A stretch of 64,000 bases of DNA from Lepidodermella squamata (Eukaryota > Gastrotricha): contig JBLDXI010000001.1 in the NCBI GenBank assembly GCA_047495785.1, positions 4,960,001 to 5,024,000 on the forward strand, written 5' to 3'. The notes under the pieces are model-generated. The model was not told the DNA's origin, ran no database searches, and was given only the letters and a program-made list of their open reading frames with translations. Positions 41,810-52,200 of the stretch are shown here, piece by piece (position 1 is the first letter of the stretch; each line of letters starts with the position of its first letter). A program made the position numbers and the translations under genes.

Positions 41810-41880
41810 GTCGGCCATGGTGGCTCAAAGGTTAGAGCCGTACCTTCTCAGAAAGGCAGCCCGAGTTCAATCCGACACTT
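41810..41880 (+). repeat. tRNA-like sequence with A and B boxes
   Basis: TGGCTCAAAGG (A-box-like, 41821-41831) is followed after about 30 nt by GAGTTCAATCC (B-box-like, 41863-41873), with GTCGG/CCGAC acceptor-like ends. It does not fold as any intact isotype, so it may be a tRNA-derived SINE head or a decayed tRNA. Confidence 0.4.
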
Positions 41881-42165
41881 TTCGACACTTTTCGAGCACT
41901 CGTGTAGCGCGTAGCGATTCTTCCACGCGCTGCGTCGTGTCTCGAGAAAACGAGACCTTTGTGCTTATTACGATGTATCATAAAAAGTTTCCCGCACTTT
42001 TCAACCACTGGCGGTATTGGGATCGAGTAGCTTTAATCGACCCGACGTCTGGGCGGTTAACGTCCTCAGTATTTTTTGGTTCAGATCCTCGTCGCAAAGG
42101 CCGACGGTTGCGATTCGAATTTCGCGAAATTCGAACTCGCCAATTTTAATGATATGATGGACTTC

Positions 42166-42393
42166 TTAGTATTCTAACCAGTGGTGGAGCAACCGTTGTG
42201 TGAGAACAGTTCGTTGATACCACGTTAAACAATTGAAGAGCATATTCAGTCTATAAATCACGTCTGGCGCGGTATCGTTCTCAGTCACTGCTGTTGACGA
42301 GTCGGTCAGCTTTGTGTTCGAAGGCTGGCACTGAGTGGCCCTCTGCAACAAACAGTCGAATTCTGAGAACGCGGCGGTATCGGCGCACACCAT
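42166..42393 (-). CDS. hypothetical 75-residue frame
   Basis: On the minus strand an ATG near 42389-42391 opens a frame ending TAA at 42166. The C-terminal part (YRLNMLFNCLTWYQRTVLTQ) looks amphipathic and coding. The composition suggests a real exon, but no family is recognised and the start is uncertain. Confidence 0.35.
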   Translation of the reverse strand: MVCADTAAFSEFDCLLQRATQCQPSNTKLTDSSTAVTENDTAPDVIYRLNMLFNCLTWYQRTVLTQRLLHHWLEY

Positions 42394-42441
42394 TTTCCAA
42401 GTTAGGCGACTTGAAATAGGCGTTGGTGGTTAGATTTCAAT

Positions 42442-42600
42442 TTATCCCGAGGCGACGGAGCTAATGATTTCCCAGTTTCCTCCCAAAATGCACACCTCAG
42501 CAGCATCTTGGAAAAGAGCTACTTCAGCAGCCAGCTTGGTCCTAATCATAGACAAATAGGTAATAAGAGACTGGACACTCGCGCTTAGGTATTTAATACT
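42442..42600 (-). CDS. hypothetical exon upstream of the 42166 frame
   Basis: After a TTTTGGCAG acceptor on the minus strand, an open stretch encodes SVQSLITYLSMIRTKLAAEV and ALFQDAAEVCILGGNW before a stop. The helix-like composition suggests coding. It may belong with 42166-42393 or be a separate short gene. Not recognised. Confidence 0.3.
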   Translation of the reverse strand, partial: SIKYLSASVQSLITYLSMIRTKLAAEVALFQDAAEVCILGGNWEIISSVASG

Positions 42601-42704
42601 GCCAAAATGAAAAAAGTTGTATTTTATCCGCAAGTGGCTTTGAAAAATGTTACCCCATATTTTCACTAGGGGCGCACGCTAACTTTGCGTTGTAATTCAC
42701 TCTG

Positions 42705-42781
42705 CCCCTTATGCCAATACGTAAAATGTCAGCAAGTTAAATCAACGTATAACGAGGAGAGTGGATCAGAAACCTCATCTG
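42705..42781 (+). pseudogene. duplicated fragment of the nuclear receptor exon
   Basis: About 75 bp matches 43166-43242, covering the CPLCRYKKCQQVKSTYNEDSG coding region, with a few changes. It is flanked by unrelated sequence and has no usable reading context. Confidence 0.8.
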
Positions 42782-42920
42782 GAGGTATCACATCTAAATT
42801 TGGAGGCGCACCTACGCCAGAATAAGTAGGTGATGTGCTCTCGCGTATTACATACCTACCATACGAGTCTAAAAATAAGCGGCCAAATTTCAACTAGCGA
42901 TAAGTTGAATACAGCGCATC

Positions 42921-44211
42921 ATGAATTTTTGCCAGGTCTGCCAACTGGCACTGTCCCGGCGGCAATACAAACTACCAATGTGTGAAGCATGCAAGGTACG
43001 TTATTCTGGACAATATATTCTGGCCAACATACAGTCCAATCGCAAATCATAATTTGACAGAGATTTCAATTGCGTTGCGATGTCTAACCGGCAAAAATCG
43101 CTGTTTGACAGATCAAAGGGTAAATTTTACTTTAACGAATGCGGGAACGGTCTGGCGATCTATTTGTCCCTTATGCCGATACAAGAAATGTCAGCAAGTT
43201 AAATCAACGTATAACGAGGATAGTGGATCAGAAACCTCATCACGGATATATCGGCAAAAATTTCCAGCAAAATCGCAATCGCTGAAAGAGCCCCGACATG
43301 AATTGTCAACTTCGAACGACCGACGCATTATGAGCCTCACACATAGCAATTTTTCAATTGCTGAACACACGCTGAATGCCGTTGTTAAAGCCGGCGTTGA
43401 GCTACGACAAAATCTGAGCTTTCTTTCCTTGAGAGATTTCAGTGGTAAATTACAAGACGCACTTTCAGCTGTCGAAATACTCCTGCCTCACTTCGAGAAA
43501 TCAGCCGGTTTTATTATGGCTTACACAAAACAGGTTCCGGGGTTCATGCCGCTGCCACTGATAGATCGCTGCAAATTGCTGTCGCTAGCAATGCCAAGCC
43601 TAAACGTTGCAAGCTCTGTCAGCCTCAACGGCCACACGCATTGCTACAACATCAGCCCATGCGGCGTTTCTCAATTGTCCGCCGTCTTACCTGAATTTTC
43701 GGTAAAGTTGTCGGCTTATGAGCCGATTCCTTAAGCGCCAAACTTGTTTCTATAGTTCTGGCGAGAATTGATAGAAAATTCTCGCTTCGAGATACCTTGT
43801 TAAACTCATCTGAAACGCTTATATATTTCAGTATCTGCAACGAGAGGCTGAAGATGCGGCTAATTTCTTCTCATACTGGAAACCAACCATTGTCAATTCC
43901 TCGTTTCTTTTTGCTCTATTGATGCTTCGAAATGGTTAGCTTGCATGAATATCTCGAAACATTTTTCATTGAACGTGGTTCAAAAAATTGCAGGTGAAAG
44001 CTTTTCGACAATTTCCGATCCCGCCGTTACAGCAACTCACGCGAATCAGCTATATGATACTTACGCCGCATATGTGACACAACAGAATGGTAAAAGTGAA
44101 GAAGGCGTGCATTCTCGCATGACGCTCCTGCGGCTTGGGGTCAGTATGATCATGGGTACAGCGCCTCGAATGATTAACGCGACAGAAAACTTATCCAGCC
44201 GTTTGCCCTGA
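42921..44211 (+). CDS. divergent nuclear hormone receptor
   Basis: Exon 42921-42995 encodes the first zinc finger (C-x2-C-x13-C-x2-C: CQVCQ...MCEACK). The next exon (about 43063-43701) has CLTGKNRC and CPLCRYKKC of the second finger, then the start of the ligand-binding domain with the signature FIMAYTKQVPGFMPLPLIDR and LLSLAMP. Later exons are 43832-43934 and 43994-44211. Nuclear receptors are ligand-regulated transcription factors. The DNA-binding domain is irregular: the P-box FF and the linker between fingers are missing in my splice model, and the spacing within finger 2 is too long (20 residues where 9 is usual). Either a small exon escaped me or the DNA-binding domain is decaying. The ligand-binding exons are all open and phase-compatible. 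Confidence 0.7.
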
Positions 44212-45130
44212 GCATTTAAGAGCAACAAAATGCTTCAAGAGATTCCTTGCATCGAATTTAAACTTGAGGAGATTAAACATTGTTCACTCTGAGCCATGTC
44301 ACGAGTAACGTTGGTCTAACAGACGCCTTGCGACGGCAAGTAACGGTACACCGAAAAAACGGGTTAGCCGTGATCATCGCGTTACTAAGCCGTAGAGTTC
44401 ATTTAATCAGCATTCAAAAATCAGTCATTGAGTGTAACTAAGCCGTTACTAGCATGAGACGTAGCAACATCTCATGGTTACTAGCTGCCATGATTTCTGG
44501 GAAAATCGATGCTGCTAGAGCAGAGATGACACACAAACTCAAAACTCAAAACCTAAAATCATCAAGCCTGCAGCATTTCTTTTGTATAACTGCTTACAAG
44601 AATTTTTAAATTATCTCTAAAATCATGTTTTACCATTGATAAAATTCTAAAATTTTGCTATAGATACGACCTTGACAGTGCGACGCTTTGAAGCCATTAG
44701 TGTAGCAACCGCGGGTACCTTCGGAAAAGAAATCTAACGGAGATCTTGAATCACCTATCCCCGTAAAATCTGCATCGTTTCATTCTTGAAAAAATTCTCA
44801 ATACTCCTGGCGCTGTTTTACGAGCATTAAATTTAACTGAAAGTCATCCGATATGACTCGTTCTAGTGGGTTGGAGAGGCGATGATCGAGGGCCTTCGAC
44901 ACGTATGTACTCATAGCGGGCGCTAACGGGTGCAAACATCGCTGTATCCCCAACGGTCAGTGGTTCGCCGACGAGAGATCACCCTCCTTTCCTCACACTG
45001 AGTGCAGCTGTTAAGTGTTAAGCTCTTCGGAGTGATTAACATCCTACTACTACTTACAGGAAAATGCGACTGTTCTATCACTTCTTTTACTTGTTTATTG
45101 GGATCTTATTCTAGGCCTGTTTTATTTGTA
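44212..45130. other. intergenic upstream of CCDC40
   Basis: No gene seen. Confidence 0.45.
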
Positions 45131-48100
45131 ATGGCGACTCCCGGGGATACTGGGGGCTCCATTGATGATTCGCTGACGTCCACTCCGATGCTTGATAACT
45201 CGGCTCGAGATCAGCCGGCATCATTTCAAGCAAACATGGCAATGCGAAACAGAGCCGGTGAGGATGGTGATGATTTGGGTTTGTGTGTCTGTTAAATCAT
45301 TTTCAGCCATTCAATGTGTTTCGTTTAGATGACTGGCAAGATGGTACCATGAATCCGAGCATAACTAATAACCAAATGGAGACTGCTCCTGGCGAAGAGG
45401 ATGAACAGATTGCTGAAAACGATGACCAAGGAGAAGATGCTGAGTTGGTCGTACTTGATCCTGATCATGTTAGTCTCTAGCCTTTCTTGATTGACCAGAT
45501 CATAGAAAATGGTAATTTTGCTTACAGCCTCTCATGAATCGCTTTCAAAACGCGTTGAAGCAACACTTGAGCGACCAGAAAGAGCGCATAACATTAGAAC
45601 TGCGAGAGATTGAAGAAGCTGTAAAGCGCTCCAAGAAACAACGCGAAGACGTGGGTGTTGAATTGTACAAGCAGCAGCAAGAGCTTGCTAGAACGCAGTT
45701 GTTGTTGGAGCAACGACACGAAGAGTTGGAAAATACAGCTAAAATGCGCTCCGAGCAAGAAGAAAGACTCGGCCGCGTACGTGGAGATTATCTCCAATCT
45801 CAGAATAATCTTACAAAGGAGCGTCAACAACGTGAGAGATAGTTGATTATGACCGTCCTTGTCAATATAAATCCATGTTTTTTCAGTTGCCCAACTGACT
45901 GCTGAGGTCGAAAACTTGCATCTAAGATTATTCTACATGAGAAATGCGCAAAAAGATGTATCCAGTGATTTATCAATCATGAAAAGAGCCGCTGAGAAGG
46001 CCAATTCTGAACTTACTCGTGCTGAGATCGATAAACAGCAGCAAGATCTGCTGGTCAATCGCCTTGTTAGTACTGCTGAAAGACTGCGAGAAGAAGTCGC
46101 GATGCTTGAGGCTCAACTCTCCGCTCAACAGCAAGATACAGGTGCAGCTAGAGCCGCAGCCTCAGAAGCCAAAGCCGAAATTGAAATTGTCAGTGTTGAA
46201 AAGAAACAACTTATGCAACAGTGGCAGAATTGCCTTGTTGGCATGCGTCGCCGCGATGAAGCTCATGCCGCTCTTGTCGAGGCACTTAACGATCAGCGAC
46301 AGGCTATTCTGTCAGCTGAGGGTGAACTTGCCACCTTGCGACGGAATATTCAGAAGGAAGAAGACCTCAACGAACAATTAACAAGGCGACAGAATCAGGC
46401 TGAAAACGAAGGGAACGTTCTGCGTCGCCAGTTGCTGCAGCTTAAGTCTAAAATGGACGTTTTGAACCAAGAATACTCAACCTACCAGCGTATGTTGCAA
46501 GAAACTGAGAAGCAACTCGACAGCGTTAACAACGACAAGAGCTCGCGAATGCTCGAAATGGAAATTTTACGAAAGCAGATCGAAAAGGAAGATCGAGAGC
46601 GTGTAAAGCTTAACCAGCAAGTTTGGGAAACGCTCATGGCTAAATTAACGCAAGAAAAAGCGGCGAAATACGCGAATAAACTCGTTGGAGCAGCCAAAGA
46701 CCGGCGTAAAGAAATGGAACAGCAAGAAGCTGATTTGTACAACTCAATCGCGCGCAACGAGCTGGAGAAAACTCGAGTTGCTTCTCGAATCGAGCAAACT
46801 GAAAAGCAACTGGCTGAACTCGACATGGAAATTCGCAGCAATTCTGACATCATTGCGAAAAGTGAAGTCGAAACTGGGCGAAAAATGCTATTGGTCGAGC
46901 AGAAGCAAGCTCAGATCGATCAATTGAACAAGAAACTCGACGCGCTCATCTCGCAGCGAGGCGGCGAAGAACTCGGCCCGTTGGAGTTTGAGATTAAATC
47001 GCTGGAAAAGTCGATCGGAGGTCGCGATAGTGAAATCGCTGAGATGAAGCGAACATGGCTTCGTCAGCAAAACCAGTTGGTCACCTTGCTGCAAGATACG
47101 GCCAAGCAAAACGATGAAGTTAGCCGACTTCGAAATCAATCTCTTGTTCTGACGAAGCGGAAAATCCGAACCGAGGGAAATATTGAGGCCGAAAAGCAAG
47201 AAATCGACAAAATTAAGCGGGAAATCGCGAATTTACGCTACGACGTTACAAAACTTAACGCGAAGATTTTCCGAGAGAAAGATCTCGAGGAGTCGAAATT
47301 GAAGAACAACACCCTTCTTGAGGGCGATTTTTCGAACGCGTTGAAAGAAGCTGAAACCGAGGCGATTAAACTTCAGCAAAAATTGGACGATTTAAAGGCC
47401 GAAAAAGAGTTGGTTCTGAACCGTCTAGTCGAGGCTGAGCAGCAAATCATGCTGTGGGAGAGGAAAATTCAATTAGCCAAAGAAATGCGAGCCGCTGTCG
47501 ATACTGACGTTGGCGAGGGTGAAATTCGTGCGATGAAGTTTGAAATTCACCGCATGGAAGTTCGGTATCGCGAGTTGAAGTCGCAACAGGAGAAATTGAC
47601 GCAAGAATTAGAGCGGACTGTCACGCGGCGTGAGACTATCGTCACGAGGGCTGATGCTGCGGCGAAAATGAGTGGCAAAGGTGGGGTAGTTGTGGTCACC
47701 CGATCAGCCATGGAACGCCAGTCCCAGGAGATGAGGAAGCGGATCAAACGGCTCGGAAATGAGGCTGACGAGTGCGAACAGGCGTATCAAGCTCTTCGAA
47801 GCGATCGAGACGCTTTGGCGGCTGAACTCAGCTCACGTGACCGAGCTGTTCGAGAACTTCAGGTTCGTAGTTTGAATAAATCAAATGGCATTTTTTAAAT
47901 ATTTTTCGGAATTTTACAACAGGCCGAAATCGATTTGGCGGACCAGCGTTTGGTCGAAATGACTGCTTTGAAACAGCGCGGCCTTCAAGAAATTGTAACC
48001 CTGCAACAGCGAGTTAAGTACTTCGAACAGGTGAAGGAAGGCAAGTACAAACGCGTCTGCTCGAAAGACGCCAATTTATCAGCCGAACTGCAGAAAAACA

Positions 48101-48264
48101 ACGAAAGAACCGCGTCGATCCGTTCCGTTGTTTTGAAATTGACGGCGTCCTTCGGTTACATGCGCGGGCCACTGAGCAAAGCGATCGGGCTGCTTGATTC
48201 TGACACAGGTCGAGCGACCCCGATGACACCGATGAGCCCTCAAGGTTCAGAATTAATGGCTTGA
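45131..48264 (+). CDS. CCDC40: CCDC40, axonemal ruler coiled-coil protein
   Basis: Five exons: 45131-45278, 45329-45468, 45528-45831, 45887-47862 and 47923-48264, giving about 969 residues (human about 1,142). With CCDC39, CCDC40 forms the 96-nm ruler of motile axonemes that positions inner dynein arms and the nexin-dynein regulatory complex. An acidic disordered N-terminus of about 100 residues precedes continuous coiled coil. Diagnostic stretches are QQWQNCLVGMRRRDEAHAAL, GGEELGPLEFEIKSLEKSI, LVEAEQQIMLWERKIQLAKE, EGEIRAMKFEIHRMEVRY and ALKQRGLQEIVTLQQRVKY. CCDC39 is not in the window. The gene implies that the animal builds motile 9+2 axonemes. Confidence 0.95.
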
Positions 48265-49223
48265 AAATTGACCTGAACTATAATTGTGTTGTTACGTTAT
48301 TGATTTATAATCAAGCCGAACTTTCACACGTTCCGAAATATTTTTTCGTATTGTGTTTTGCAAATCCGAGGCCTCGTTAAAAAATCTGTGATGATCATCA
48401 ATTATTGTGTTATTTCCTCATTTTGTTCCTTGCTTTAGCTGAGTACTCTATCCTGAGATGAATAATGTAATGAGAAAAAATGCCGCAATTGGTTTTATGG
48501 AATAAAAAGTCATCTTCCGCGTATTTGAGCTGATGTTTCTTCATTTTTCTTCATTTCGTAAACAACACTTTCAAAGCTGTTAAAATCATATTTGAAACCA
48601 CATGGTAGGTATTAGGCGAATGAATGAGCTAAATCGAAGTTATTTTTTCTTCAGCGGTGCATATTCGAGCAGCTTTTCGATCAACGTGCGTCAGTCAGCG
48701 TTCGTTCGCACCAGTATCGGCGCAAACCAAGCGTCTCCGAATAGCCAACAAAGTTAAGAACTAAATTAACTTCAAACTAAATAAAAATTAAACTTTAGAG
48801 CAGCAAATATTCCAGGTAGAACTTCTTGCCTCTTCCTTATCTCTCGTTTCGGAAAATCTGTTCATTTCTCCGAAGATTAATCGCTCTGCACTGGAGCTGT
48901 AGAATACCATAGATCTGACAGGCTAGTACATAGTAGATTGATGTGTGCCGAGAGACATCAGTGACAAGAAAAGAAAAACAACGCAAACCTGGGTATCAAA
49001 TTCAATTTTATCTCATTTCTTTTCTTCTCGACTGTAATAAAACCGGATCATACAGGTTGAGTAAATTGATTGCAATATCACTCAATCACAAAAGTGTTCA
49101 ATTGATTGATTGATGTTTTGAGGTTAAATCTCTACGACGGAGGCATTGTTCAAATGCATGCAAAACAAAGCTAACAATCATCATCAGGGTGTAACAAATT
49201 ATATTGACCCGCAATACACGAAG
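48265..49223. other. intergenic, convergent 3' ends
   Basis: AATAAA near 48501 serves CCDC40. No gene seen. Confidence 0.5.
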
Positions 49224-52200
49224 TCATGTATTCGTAGCGGCGATGTGCTGTGACATGTGCACGATAAAGTCGGATTTGGCGCCGAACGACGCCGAGCAGA
49301 GTGAGCACCGGAACGTCGACGGCGATGTTGTCGAAGTGGTCGACGATGCAACAGAGCCAGTCTGGGACCCTTGCGATGCATTCAAGTGGTCGCCGCCCCC
49401 ACTCGTGTGCTTTGACGACGACGCGGTCGATGACCGGCTCGATTCGTCCATCGTCATCGCCGCTGCCACAGCAACTGATGGCTGCGAGGCTGTGGCGGCT
49501 ACGGCGGGCGACTGCGATCGAGACTGCGATTGCGCCGATTGAGCCCGGGTGGCTCCCAGCATCGAACCAGCTGATGCTGATGGCGATGGGATGTTGTTGT
49601 TGTTTGTATTATTCCCAGACAGAGCCGCTGCTTTCGCACATTTGCGCTCGTGAGCTTCAAGACTGCCCTGAGAATGAATAATAAACAAAATTAGTGATTG
49701 AAATAAAATCAAATTTGAGGAGCCTCAGTTCTAATTTTTACTCTATTTCCTATTTCCTACTTCCTAAGCTGAGTGCATGAGAGACAAGAGCATCATCAAA
49801 ATAGGAAAGCCAGCAGGGATGGGTTCGCATTGATTTAATGAATTGAATGACGTCTAAACCCGATACTGAAAAGCCGTGGATCTTGCACTGCAAATGCTTG
49901 GCCAATATGAGAAATTGCTAAATGCGACAACGGTATAAGTCTTGCTCAAACGGGATGCCTAATACCCGTGGTCGATGCGAGTGATAATTATCACGTGAAA
50001 TAAAACACGCTTATTTGCAATGGGTCGGGTGTATTGGCTATCAAAATGAGTAGCTGGCTCACTTACCTTGCTCATGGCGACGTGCTCGCATGCGAAGCAG
50101 ATGAACGGCACGAGCGCGTCGGCCTGGCGCAGGCGCTTCGAGCTGCGCGTCGACGACGTCGCCGATGCCACCGAAGCGGCGGATGACGAGCGACAGGCCA
50201 CGGCTGCGGCTGCGGTTGTTGTCGCGGCTAACATTCAACAAAGTGCATCATTAAAAAATCGTAAGAGTCATAAGAATTAATAGCGACGCTTGTCTGTGGC
50301 AATTTACGAGGTCCGAAACCTCAGATAGTATCAATGTGAGGTAGAGCTAGTTGCAAATTCCGTTTACCTCTGCAACCAAACAGTTGGATTTTGCAATTTA
50401 ACTTTAAACAATCAATTCTAGTAAACAAAGCGATCATTAGGCTAAAGTGAAAAAGTTCCAACGAACCTGATGAAATAGCTTCGCATGATGCGCTGAGCGA
50501 TGTCGTGTTATTCGCCGGGTGGTTGCTGCCGTGGACGCTTCGAATGTGCGCCGCCAGGGCGTCGGCGTCGTCGAACGCCGTCGCCGGGTGTTCGCAGCGG
50601 AAACACGTGAACGCGTACAGGAAAGCGTCAACCGACTCCAGGGTCGGCTCAGCGTTCTCGTTGTTGCCGCCCCGCCTCAAACCGAGGCCCTTGCGCTTCT
50701 TGCCAGCCGCACTCCGCCGATCTTTCTTTGACGCCTTGCCGTTGTTCGATAAGGCTGAACAATCGTGGCTCGCCAGCGCGTTCGAGTCGTCGTAGATGCC
50801 GAGGCACAACGCGCAGATTCGGTCGTGGTGAGTCAGCAGGTGGTCGACCAGTTTGTCCGGCGAGTCGATCACAGCGTCGCACACGGCGCAAAGTCGCGTT
50901 GTCGCGTGGGCGGCGACGCTTGTCAAGTAGTCGCGATCGACAACGGCGAAAATCGAACTATCGCCAGATTCGACTTCCATATTGTTGTTGTTCTTGTTTG
51001 ATGGTGATAGCGCTGAGTGGGCTTCTTTCGCGTGAACCGTCGCGGTCACTGCGAAGCTTTTGCGGCACAGGGCGCAGAAGAACGGCGTCGAATTCGCGGT
51101 GATTTTCGCAATTTGTGGCGCGTGGTGACGCTCGATGTGCCTGAAAATGGTAAATTGCGACAACTTAACAATAAACCATGAACAAAAAACAAATGGAGAA
51201 ATGAATTCACTCGAAAGTTTTCGAAAGTAGGGCCATTTGCGATATAGCCTGAATCTCTGCTTTATGCCTTGCCAAGATGCTTTTATTTAAAGAATGAATG
51301 CGTTGGTCGTTAAATGCAAAGAAGCGATTTCCCTGTAATACGAAGAAAAATCTCAGGCGCAATTCTTGCCAGGACGAGACGAAAGTCTCAAGAATTCGAT
51401 TCATTCTATCGGAAACCTGAGAATTAGCCTAAATCAGGACACCGGGAAATCGGGAGGCAAATTTTGTTATTCAAACTCGAGAATATTAATTTCTGGAAAA
51501 AAACAGGTTGTTCACTTTCTAGCAGCTGAAGTTGATCTCTCGCCATCTGTAGTCCCCTCTAAACCCACAAAGACATGCAAAACCGGCGCCGTGGATGAAT
51601 AAAATGAAAACCTTTCATCTGATCATTTGGTGAACCTTTCATTTCTGAAGTACTATTTAAATATGAACTTACTGTCGCATGGACGAGCCGGGGTTGAAGA
51701 TGCGGCCGCAGTGCTTGCAGATCTCGCGGATGGCGAGCGGGCGGTGCGGGCAGTGCGGCGCCGTCAGACAGTGGTTGAGCGTCGCCGTGGTCACGCCGGG
51801 CACCTCCTCGTTGGGCGTGCCGAGCTGCGCGTCGCAACTCGGACACGTGAGCGCGCTCGCCTCGTCCAGCACGCCGGCGACGTGCGACGACGACACGTGC
51901 TTGAAGAGCGCGAGCATGTCGCGCGACACGAACGAGCAGAACAGACACCGGTAGCCGAGGAAGCGCATCTGCGCCATGCACGACACGTACAGGTGCACGA
52001 GGAACCCGCCGACCGCGTCGTCGCCGCCGCCGAACTCGCACGCGCCGCAGTTCGGGCACACGAGCTTCGACGAGTTGCTGCCGCCAGCAGTCGAATGCAT
52101 GCGAGCGTGTGCCGCCGCTTGGCACGCATTCGTCACAGGAACGTCGCATTTCCGACACACCAAAATTTCGCCTTCAAATCGCTACAAAATGACAATAATA

